Origin: Chara braunii
Lineage: Eukaryota; Streptophyta; Charophyceae; Charales; Characeae
Assembly: GCA_003427395.1 (NCBI GenBank)
Contig: BFEA01000866.1
Coordinates: forward strand, 136,863-169,563
Direction: 5' to 3'
DNA: 32,701 nucleotides
Part shown: positions 8,215 to 16,284 of the stretch, piece after piece
How positions within the stretch are numbered: position 1 is the stretch's first letter
Layout: every line of letters starts with the position of its first letter
Translations under genes and position numbers: made by a program
Notes under the pieces: generated by a model
Seen by the model: the letters and a program-made list of their open reading frames with translations, nothing else
Told to the model about the DNA's origin: nothing
Database searches by the model: none

Positions 8215-9891
8215 TAATGTAGATTGCTCTCAAACTTGTCTTTTTGCTGTGTTTGATGCTTGGGTGAGTGGCGATGCATCCCATGATGTTCCGCTGATCT
8301 CCCCCTAATGTAGATTGCTCTCAAACTTGTCTTTTTGCTGTTCTTGATGCTTGGGTGTGTGGCAATGCATCCTATGATGTTCCGCTAATCTCCCTCTAGT
8401 GTAGATTGCTCTCAAATTTATCTTTTTGTTGTTTTTGATGCTTGGGTGTATGACGATGCATCCCATGATGTTCCGTTGATCTCCTCCTAGTATAGACTGT
8501 TGTTTGTCTTTTTGCTGTGTTTGATGCTTGGGTGTGTGGCGATGCATCCTATGATGTTCCGCTGATCTCCCCCTAGTGTAGATTGCTCTCAAACTTGTGT
8601 TTTTGTTGTTTTTGATGCTTGGGTGTATGGCGATGGATCCCATGATGTTCCGCTGATCTCCCCCTAGTGTAGATTGCTCTCAAACTTGTCTTTTTGCTGT
8701 TTTTGATGCTTGGGTGTATGACGATGCATCCTATGATGTTCCGCTGATCTCCCCCTAGTGTAGATTGCTCTCAAACTTGTCTTTTTGCTGTTTTTTATGC
8801 TTGGGTGTATGGCGATGCATCCTACGATATTCCGTTGATGTCCCCCTAGTGTAGATTGCTCTCAAACTTGTCTTTTTGTTGTTTTTTATGCTTGGGTGTA
8901 TGGCGATGCATCCCATGATGTTCCGCTGATTTCCCTCCAGTGTAGATTGCTCTCAAACTTGTCTTTTTGTTGTGTTTGATGCTTGGGTGTATGGCGATGC
9001 ATCCCATGATGTTCCGCTGATCTCCCCCAAGTGTAGATTGCTCTCCAGCTTGTCTTTTTGCTGTTTTTGATGCTTGGGTGTGTGGCGATGCATCCTGTGA
9101 TGTTTCGTTGATCTCCCGCTAGTATAGATTGTTCTCAAACTTGTCTTTTTGTTGTTTTTGTTGCTTGGGTGTATGGCGATGCATCCCATGATGTTCCGCT
9201 GATCTCCCCCTAGTATAGATTGCTCTGAAACTTGTCTTTTTGTTGTGTTTGATGCTTGGGTGCCCCTAGTGTAGATTGCTCTCAAACTTGTCTTTTTGTT
9301 GTTTTTGATGCTTGGGTGTATGGCGATGCATTCCATGATGTTTCGTTGATCTCCCCCTAGTGTAGATTGCTCTCAAACTTGTTTTTTTGCTGTTTTTTAT
9401 GCTTGGGTGTATGGCGATGCATCCTATGATCTTCCGCTGATCTCCCCCTAGTGTAGATGGCTCTCAAACTTGTCTTATTGTTGTTTTTGATGCTTGGGTG
9501 TATGGCGATGCATTCCATGATGTTCCGTTGATCTCCCCCTGGTGTAGATTGTTCTCAAAACTTGTCTTTTTGTTGTTTTTGATGCCTGGGTGTATGGCGA
9601 TGCATCCCATGATGTTCCGCTGATCTCTCATTAGTGTAAATTGCTCTCAAACTTGGTTTTTTGTCGTTTTTTATGCTTGGGTGTGTGGCGATGCATCCCG
9701 TGATGTTCCGCTGATCTCCCCCTAGTATAGATTGCTCTCAAACTTGTCTTTTTGTTGTTTTTAATGCTTGGGTGTATGGCGATGCATCCTATGATGTTCC
9801 GCTGATCTCCCCCTAGTGTAGATGACTCTCAAACTTGTCTTTGTGTTGTTTTTTATGCTTGGGTATATGGCAATGCACCCATGGATGTTCC
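8215..9891. repeat. 91-bp satellite array, about 19 units
   Basis: TGTAGATTG-type anchors lie at 8218, 8309, 8400, 8491, 8577, 8668, 8759, 8850, 8941, 9032, 9123, 9214, 9270, 9361, 9452, 9543, 9635, 9726 and 9817. The spacing is 91 bp except for an 86-bp unit (8491), a 56-bp unit missing 35 bases (9214) and one 92-bp unit. There are no unique spacers between units, so it is not a CRISPR array. Minus-strand frames here (8305-8643, 8953-9336) are repeat translations. Confidence 0.97.
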
Positions 9892-10330
9892 GTTGTTCTT
9901 CCCTTGTGACTTGGACTTTTTACACTTGTGTTTTTCACTCATGTGGTAGGTAGTAGTGTTTTGATTCTTTCTTAAAGTGTTGGGTTGTTCTTCCCTTTTG
10001 ACTTGAATTGTTCGCACCTGTGTTTTTCACTCATGTGGTAGGTAGTAGTGTTTCGATTCTTTCTTGAGTGTTGGGTTGTTCTTCCCTTGTGACTTAGACT
10101 GTTCACACCTGTGTTTTTCACTCATGTGGTGGGTAGTAGTGCTCCGATTCTTTCCTGAGTAATGTGTTGTTCTTCCCTTGTGAATTGGAATGTTCGCACT
10201 TATAATTTCACTCGTGCGGTAGGTGGGGGTGTTCCGATCTTCCCCCGAAGTATTGTGATACTCTTCTCTTGCGATCTTGGTGGCACGTGCCTGAGTTGTT
10301 CACCCATGTACTAGGTAGCTGTAGGTCTGT
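9892..10330. repeat. second 91-bp satellite, 4-5 decaying units
   Basis: GTTGTTCTTCCCTT starts at 9892, 9984, 10075 and 10166 (spacing 92, 91, 91). A fifth, strongly diverged unit begins near 10255. The unit keeps the ~91-bp length of the preceding array but has a different sequence, sharing mainly T-rich blocks and CTCATGTG-like words. Confidence 0.9.
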
Positions 10331-10483
10331 GACTGGTGATAGGACCAGGCCAGCATAGGCTACTGCCTCAGGGAGTACGACGGAACAACCGCCGCCCATG
10401 CAAAGACCGCACGAAAACTGCAAACGGACCAAATGTGGCCGAAGGCACGTTGGCAACAGCGCTGCTGAAACTTGGGGACGAGG

Positions 10484-10559
10484 TCTGAGAATTCTCAGAT
10501 GGCCTGCAGACCCAGCAGGCCATCGGAGTCCGTTTTCAAAAAAAATAAGAAAACGGACT
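10484..10559. other. cluster of three consecutive perfect hairpins
   Basis: Three structures follow one another almost without a gap: the palindrome TCTGAGAATTCTCAGA (10484-10499); ATGGCCTGC (10499-10507) with GCAGGCCAT (10515-10523); and AGTCCGTTTTC (10527-10537) with GAAAACGGACT (10549-10559). All stems are perfect (8, 9 and 11 bp). This density of exact pairing in 76 bases suggests a structured RNA or DNA element. I recognise no known family. Confidence 0.85.
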
Positions 10560-10767
10560 TCCGCAAACTGTTCACCCCGGAACGGGTCGATGCCCGAAAC
10601 AGGCAACTTGACCCAAACGATGTTGGAATCCCACGAAATTTTGCAGGGGCCTTCTTTCTGACACACTGAGAGGTCCCACCAAGTTTCGAGGGATTCTGAG
10701 GTCGTTTGGGGCAGGAAACACAGGACTGAGTATCCCGAATTTTCACCTTGGCCAGAAAATAGCAAAA

Positions 10768-10783
10768 ACGGTAAAATTACCGT
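10768..10783. other. short perfect inverted repeat
   Basis: ACGGTAA-AA-TTACCGT, a 7-bp stem with a 2-base centre, about 200 bases beyond the hairpin cluster. Confidence 0.7.
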
Positions 10784-11283
10784 ATTCCACAAACCTGCAA
10801 ATTCTGTGTTTTTCCGCCAACTGGGTCTGCTGTAAGATCTGAGTTTTCTGCATGTTAGCTGTAGGGTAAGGTGCTGTGGACAGTGATTTGCCCCAGAGGT
10901 TAGGGGGAACGGCGGGCAACGGGCCCGGGCACTTGGGTTAGGGGCGGCATGGGGCCAAGATTACCCCGCACCTTCCAATCCTCCACCGCCCTCTTCACCA
11001 CTTCCCTCCCTCCGTCCACCATAGCCGTCTACCTCGCCGTGATGTCCAAACGACAACCCAAAACATCTCCCACCTTCCCCTTTCTCCATCTTCGCTCACC
11101 TATCCGCCATAACCACCCTCCTTGTCAGGATGTCCAAAGGACAACACAAAACACTTCCCACCTTCCTCTTCCACCATCACCTACACCCATCCACCATAGC
11201 CAACCACCTTGCACCTTCTCCCTCTGCCATCACCCACACCCGTCCACCATAGCCAACCACCTTGCACCTTCTTCCTCCTCCAT

Positions 11284-11284
11284 N
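11284..11284. other. single N in the minisatellite
   Basis: The 53-bp phase is kept across this N, so it stands for one ambiguous base. Confidence 0.9.
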
Positions 11285-11458
11285 ACCCACACCCATCCAC
11301 CATAGCCAACCACCTTGCACCCTCTTCCTCCTCCATCACCCGCACCCATCCACCATAGCTAAGCACCTTGCACCTTCTTCCTCCTCCATCACCCACACCC
11401 ATCCACCATAGCCGACCACCTTGCACCTTCTTCCTCCTCCATCACCCACACCCATCCA

Positions 11459-11459
11459 N
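11459..11459. other. single N hiding a collapsed gap
   Basis: Anchors fall at 11456 and 11491, a 35-bp step instead of 53. The N therefore replaces at least 18 missing bases, or 18 plus any number of whole units. Confidence 0.8.
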
Positions 11460-12567
11460 ACCTTCTTCCTCCTCCATCACCCACACCCATCCACCATAGC
11501 CGACCACCTTGCACCTTCTTCCTCCTCCATCACCCACACCCATCCACCATAGCCAACCACCTTGCACCTTCTTCCTCCACCTTCACCTACACCTATCCAC
11601 CGTAGCTAAGCACCTTGCACCTTCTTCGTCCTCCGTCACCCGCACCCATCCACCATAGCCAATCACCTTGCACCTTCTTCCTCCACCATCACCTACACCC
11701 ATCCACCATAGCCAACCACCTTGCACCTTCTTCCTCCTCCGTCACCCACACTCGTCCACCATAGCCGACCACCTCGCATCTTCCTCCTCCTCCATCACCC
11801 ACACCCATCCACCAAAGCCACCCACCTTGCACCTTCTCCCTCCTCCATCACCCACACCCGTCCACCATAGTCGATCACCTCGCATTTTCCTCCTCCTCCA
11901 TCACCCTCACCCATCCACCATAGCCAACCACCTTGCATCTTCTCCCTCCTCCATCACCCACACCCGTCCTCCATAGCCAACCACTTTGCACCCTCTTCCT
12001 CCTCCATCACCCACACCCGTCCTCCATAGCCAACTACCTTGCGCCTTCTTCCTCCACCTTCACCTACACCCATCCGCCATAGTCGAGCACCTTGCACCTT
12101 CTTTCTCCTCCATCACCCACATCCATCCACCATAGCCGACCACCTTGCACCTTCTTCCTCCACCTTCACCTACACCCCTCCACCATAGCCGGCCACCTTG
12201 CACCTTCCCCCTCCACCTTCACCTACACCCATCCACCATAGCTAAGCACCTTGCACCTTCCTCCTCCACCCTCACCTACATCCATTCACCATAGCCTCCC
12301 GTCTTGCCCGGATGTCCAAAGGACAACACAAAATACCTTGCGCCTTCTTCCTCCTCCATCACCCGCACCTGTTCACCATATCCGACCACCTTGCACTTTC
12401 TTCCGCCTTCGTCACCCACATCCATCCACCATAGCCTACCACCTTGCACCTTCCTCCTCCACCATCACCCTCGCTCACTCAAGGGTCGTAGAGGGTTCTA
12501 AGGGGGCACGAGGGACCTTAGGTAGGCCGGTAGGATTGAGTAGAGAAGTGAGGTCGATTAGGATGGG

Positions 12568-12571
<4 letters not shown>

Positions 12572-12656
<85 letters not shown>

Positions 12657-12657
12657 N

Positions 12658-12737
<80 letters not shown>
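12572..12737. repeat. (CT)n microsatellite with an N
   Basis: About 80 CT units. The N at 12657 marks a junction between two CT blocks of unknown true length. The part from 12657 on is what was duplicated at 2346. Confidence 0.97.
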
Positions 12738-12740
<3 letters not shown>

Positions 12741-13136
12741 GCTCTCTCTCTCCTCCCTTTTTCCCTTTGGCCCTCTCCTGACTAACCTTTCCCCTCACCC
12801 GTTACGTTGCCAGGGAACGCACAAGCAAAAAACTTGGTCCTCACTTCGTGGAAATAGAGGGCAAGGGGAGGGTTGCCGGTTCCTTGTGCCACCAAGAGGG
12901 AAAGGAACGGGACTCTTGTGGGACTTGGAAAAGCGGAATCTTTTATGATAGGGAAAGGAGCGAAGACTTGAAACAAGGTCAGTTTGACTCAACCATTCTC
13001 CCCGACTGCATGACTAAGGAAGAGGCATGGTTTGCTTGAGGAAAGAGAAAGAGACCCAAATAGACCATGGGAAGAGAAAAGAACTTAGGCTTGTGGGAGG
13101 GGCGATGTGTTGACCCCAATGGGGATTGTACTTGGT
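12738..13136. other. unique segment that is the source of the misplaced copy
   Basis: Non-repetitive DNA just after the CT array. A plus-strand frame (12848-13039, 63 codons) and two minus-strand frames are open, with no recognisable domain. Its second occurrence at 2427-2825 ends at an adapter, so this is the only natural copy. Confidence 0.6.
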
Positions 13137-14145
13137 TTTTGCTTTGTGTGGTCTTGCGCAGGTGAGTAGCTTAGGATGGTTTGAGCGGGACTGTGTCCAA
13201 CGGATGCGGGCAGGAATGGGGAAAATCGACAACTTGAAGGGAAGGACATGGGCCTAGCGTAAATTATGGATGCGGGTGGGACTTGGAGATCGTGTGCTTG
13301 ACGTGGCTTGTGTGATGGATGCGTATCTTAATTCTCTGCGTGCATTGGAAGCCTGAAAAGACTAAGGGTGGCAATGGATATGAGGGTAGGATGATTGTCA
13401 AGCAAAAATATAGGGGCTAGGGGCATGGACGGCGCGGCCGCACCCCGATGATGCCATAGAGATCGCTGCGCTTAGTGAAAAGGTGTGTGACCCAATTGAT
13501 GACGTTTGGCCTACACACGAAAGAAGATGAATTCTCAATGAACTCCCTAGACTGCTTGCTTATTGGAAGGCGCAATTATCTGGTCACACTTAAGGGAATT
13601 GAGAAAACGCCACAAGTGATCAAAGAGCTACCATCTAACGCGAGAGCGGAGCTACATCCCCCAATGTAAAGCCCTCTCGCAAATGGTCCATCCCCATCCA
13701 TCTCATAGCACTAGATGGGGGTGCCCCTAGAACGAACGACCCGCGCCCTGAGCGTGAGCGTGGGCGGGTCGAGCCAAATGGGACCTGCAGTGGGGTCGAC
13801 CAAGGCTCGAAAGTCCTTCAGGGTACGGCCCCTACAACGGCCCCGATTGGGCAAAACTCGGTGCCAGGTGAAAATGAGGCTCGACAAAAATAAGATCGGA
13901 GGTAGTGGTGGTTTAAGCTTGTAGTCAACAAAGCTATATTATTCACTCATGTGCCTTACACTACCTATCCTATTGTTTAAGTTTACGTTCGGTTCCAGAG
14001 GCAATTATGGGTTCATGTCTGGTCTATGCGGGGAGCAAACCCTAACTCTCTAACACTTGTCACAAGCTAGAAAGCGCATACGTTGCTTCCACAACCAGCC
14101 AGAAGGCCCAAGCGATTAATCTCTGCTAGTGAGCCCGAAACGCTT
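13137..14145. other. low-repeat DNA with two small unrecognised open frames
   Basis: Two plus-strand frames, 13475-13669 (64 codons, ending ...LPSNARAELHPPM) and 13715-13924 (69 codons, basic and Arg-rich), are the most protein-like short frames in this half, but I recognise neither. A NotI-like GCGGCCGC lies near 13434. No promoter or clear splice context ties the frames together. Confidence 0.4.
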
Positions 14146-14165
14146 CCCGACATTCCCGTGTCGGG
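14146..14165. other. 7-bp hairpin
   Basis: CCCGACA (14146-14152), loop TTCCCG, TGTCGGG (14159-14165). The stem is perfect. Confidence 0.7.
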
Positions 14166-14181
14166 CCGCTGGAGAGCGGGC

Positions 14182-14193
14182 TAGCTCAATTGG
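14182..14193 (+). promoter_or_regulatory. A-box-like sequence
   Basis: TAGCTCAATTGG fits the tRNA/SINE internal promoter A-box consensus TRGCNNARYNGG, and the following TTGAG resembles the rest of a D arm. No B box is found at the right distance. It is either a truncated tRNA-derived sequence or chance. Confidence 0.25.
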
Positions 14194-14246
14194 TTGAGGA
14201 AAGGGGTAGAGAGGAAGGAGGGTGGAGGAGGAGAAAGTGATACATA

Positions 14247-14316
14247 GGTCGGTAGGTGCCTACATTTATAGACATAATCAATGTGTCTAAGCACAAAGAG
14301 TAGGCACCTACTGACC
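14247..14316. other. two-part foldback between direct repeats
   Basis: The arms 14247-14263 and 14300-14316 match at 16 of 17 positions (GGTMGGTAGGTGCCTAC type). Inside the spacer a second pair (TAGACA and TGTCTA) can extend the fold. GAG(G/A)AAAGGGGTAGAGAG occurs on both sides, at about 14196 and 14342. A small foldback insertion with a duplicated flank is one explanation. Confidence 0.6.
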
Positions 14317-14470
14317 AGTCCAATATTACTCGACTCAACATGAGAAAAGGGGTAGAGAGAGGGTAGGGAGGATAGGGGAGGGAATGTTGTACACAGGGAT
14401 ATGGTTAGTACATAGCACTATGGTTTTGATTTTTTTTTTTTATTATTCCCAAGTGTGCAACGCGATGAAA

Positions 14471-14540
14471 GTTGAGGTTAGTTGAAATCTGGTTGAAATT
14501 GGTTGAAACCTGTTGAAACATGTTGGAACGTGTTGATAAA
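14471..14540. repeat. decamer tandem repeat, 7 units
   Basis: GTTGA-type cores fall at exact 10-base steps: units begin at 14471, 14481, 14491, 14501, 14511, 14521 and 14531, with consensus (T/G)GTTGAAAYN. A 10-bp step is close to one helical turn. A looser GTTGAAA/GTTGGAAA family recurs at 20280-20515. Confidence 0.85.
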
Positions 14541-14718
14541 CATTTAAAAATTCCCCCCAATTATTTTAAGCCCACTGTAAGTTGTTTGTAACCACATGGC
14601 ATCATGCTCCCTGTTTATCGACGATTATGGCAAATTAAAAACCCGTCCATCTCGCCGACTTTTTTTCTGTTGTACTCCTTGCACTGTCGAGTTGCCCGGT
14701 CAAATAAGGTTATCCGCG

Positions 14719-14774
14719 CAGCCCAGCTGGTAGCCCAGGGTATGAGGGCTGGTTTCCAGCCCGATTCGAATTTC
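14719..14774 (+). ncRNA. possible tRNA-derived SINE head (A and B boxes)
   Basis: CAGCCCAGCTGG (14719-14730) fits the A-box consensus at 11 of 12 positions. GATTCGAATTTC (14763-14774) resembles the B box (GRTTCGANNCC). The gap of 32 bases is typical of tRNA-type polymerase III promoters. No complete acceptor stem is visible, so this is not a functional tRNA. A SINE remnant is the likeliest reading, but chance remains possible. Confidence 0.35.
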
Positions 14775-14872
14775 AAATTCATGCTTCACCTCCTAGTAGC
14801 ACCATCGCCACCCAAAATCGGCCATGCCCCCCCCTACACCCCCCGAAAGACCCTATCAGCAAATAAAAAAGA

Positions 14873-14940
14873 ACACGTACGGGGCCTTGCTTGAGTAAAA
14901 AAACTTTTCGTACGTCCTATACGGAAAAGCCCCGTATGTT
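14873..14940. other. nested imperfect inverted repeat
   Basis: CACGTACGGGGC pairs with GCCCCGTATGT at the outside (one mismatch). CTTTTCGTA pairs with TACGGAAAAG inside, with one bulge. It lies just before the CT array and assembly gap. Confidence 0.5.
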
Positions 14941-14955
14941 TACGTTCGGTAGCAG

Positions 14956-14957
<2 letters not shown>

Positions 14958-15001
<44 letters not shown>

Positions 15002-15163
15002 NNNNNNNNNNNNNNNNNNNNNNNNNNNNNNNNNNNNNNNNNNNNNNNNNNNNNNNNNNNNNNNNNNNNNNNNNNNNNNNNNNNNNNNNNNNNNNNNNNN
15101 NNNNNNNNNNNNNNNNNNNNNNNNNNNNNNNNNNNNNNNNNNNNNNNNNNNNNNNNNNNNNNN

Positions 15164-15240
<77 letters not shown>
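14958..15240. repeat. (CT)n microsatellite containing a 162-base assembly gap
   Basis: CT units at 14958-15001 and TC units at 15164-15240 flank Ns at 15002-15163. Frames drawn across the gap are meaningless. The true repeat length is unknown. Confidence 0.98.
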
Positions 15241-15242
<2 letters not shown>

Positions 15243-15970
15243 ACGTATTGTCGAAAAGGTGGTTAGGCTCCCCTCCTTGATACAAGGCGAAAACAACATA
15301 AAGCATGACCACCTCTTCAACATTTATATGAACGTTGTTGCTTGACCCGAAAATCAACACAATTGTTTTTTTCTGTTGTTGTAATGCGATATGAACAAAA
15401 ACGACACATAATAAAACCTCACATTATACACGGTTGGGAACTGGATGCCACTTACGGCGGAATATACCAACAACGTCTTGATACACGGCCCCCACTTCCC
15501 AACTACATCGTCAGAAGTGTAACTTTAAGGGAGATAGATAAAAGGATAGATAGATAGATGAATACATGATATTACCAGTTTCGCATATGCATGAATTTCC
15601 CGCTGAAAACATTGATGTGCAAATTCTACCACACGGTGCCGAATGCGACCAGTTACTGATATGAGCCCTCGTACATGCAAGGAAGGACGACAAGATATAG
15701 TGTGGATATGCAATACAACCAACCATGCAACTTAAGCGACATGAGTGAAAGGTTGACACAACAGTTAGTGGGGATGAAATAACGCTACAAAGCCACACTC
15801 ATGTGTCACTCGTGGTTAATTGGCCTCAAAATCTTCGGTGAATGGTACACTGAAGCACATAACCAAATTTGAAGAAATTCGTTAAAGAATCAAATATTTT
15901 GGTCCCCGAAATTTTTTTTAGGTATATTTTTCGTCAAAGAGTGTGTTTATTTTTTTTTTTAAGATTATCG
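15241..15970. other. AT-leaning spacer, no supported gene
   Basis: A small imperfect GATA tract lies at 15531-15560. Short frames on both strands (for example minus 15511-15798) have no recognisable domain. Confidence 0.5.
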
Positions 15971-15972
15971 TT

Positions 15973-16045
15973 GGTTTATACATTCGTTGGCGATTCTTGC
16001 TGGTTTATACATTCGTTGGCGATTCTTGTAGCGGTTTATACGACT
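15973..16045. repeat. short tandem repeat, 29-31 bp, 2.3 units
   Basis: GGTTTATAC starts at 15973, 16002 and 16033. The first two units share GGTTTATACATTCGTTGG and CGATTCTTG exactly. Confidence 0.85.
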
Positions 16046-16186
16046 TTCTTTATATGTGGCATTCATTGAATGTCTAGTTTTCTTGTTTGCTTCGGGGAAC
16101 ATCATTTTTTTGTCAAATAAGTTTTTTTTGACTGCTTTCGTGATGTTCTTCTTGGCGAGAAAGTCAAGTGTTCAAAGAACTCAACG

Positions 16187-16216
<30 letters not shown>
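16187..16216. repeat. poly(A) tract, 30 A
   Basis: Uninterrupted A run a short distance before the T-rich tandem array. Confidence 0.95.
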
Positions 16217-16219
<3 letters not shown>

Positions 16220-16284
16220 AATGGACGATGAAAGAGCGAACTCTCTAAAGAAGAAAACGAAAAAAATTAAATGCGTTTTTTTTA

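Larger units (their letters stand above)
10331..11149. other. spacer with structured segment, no supported gene
   Basis: A minus-strand frame of 194 codons (10208-10792) is the longest non-repeat open frame in the window, but it starts in this spacer and ends inside a satellite, crosses three perfect hairpins, and has no recognisable domain. The 3' part (10960-11149) is a C-rich lead-in to the 53-bp minisatellite. Confidence 0.5.
11150..12475. repeat. 53-bp minisatellite, about 25 units
   Basis: CCACCATAGCC anchors recur at 11191, 11244, 11297, 11350, 11403, then 11491, 11544, 11597, 11650, 11703, 11756, 11809 and 11862, and on at about 53-bp spacing to near 12470. The period is not a multiple of three, so the Pro/Ser/His/Thr-rich frames across it (for example 11668-11976, 12251-12781) are not coding. 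Variant units carrying TGTCCAAAGGACA lie at both edges (11131-11143 and 12313-12325). Confidence 0.96.

Noticed and set aside
8305-9336. Minus-strand frames with repeated HTPKHQ.QQKD-type peptide
   Set aside because: They are translations of the 91-bp satellite, whose period is not a multiple of three, so the frames break at unit irregularities.
8215-9891. CRISPR array
   Set aside because: Units are contiguous and alike along their full 91 bp, with no unique spacers, no cas genes and eukaryotic context.
10208-10792. 194-codon minus-strand open frame
   Set aside because: It has no recognisable domain, ends inside a 91-bp satellite, and crosses three perfect hairpins. Two other frames are open on the opposite strand over the same bases.
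11181-12781. Pro/Ser/His/Thr-rich open frames, possible cell-wall-like protein
   Set aside because: The 53-bp minisatellite shifts frame at every unit, and frames stay open only because the repeat lacks stops. Part runs into the CT array.
2346-13136. Recent segmental duplication of about 480 bases
   Set aside because: The copy includes the same N and ends at a sequencing adapter, so it is an assembly product.
14891-15360. Open frames across the CT array and N gap
   Set aside because: They contain more than 50 unknown residues and microsatellite translation.
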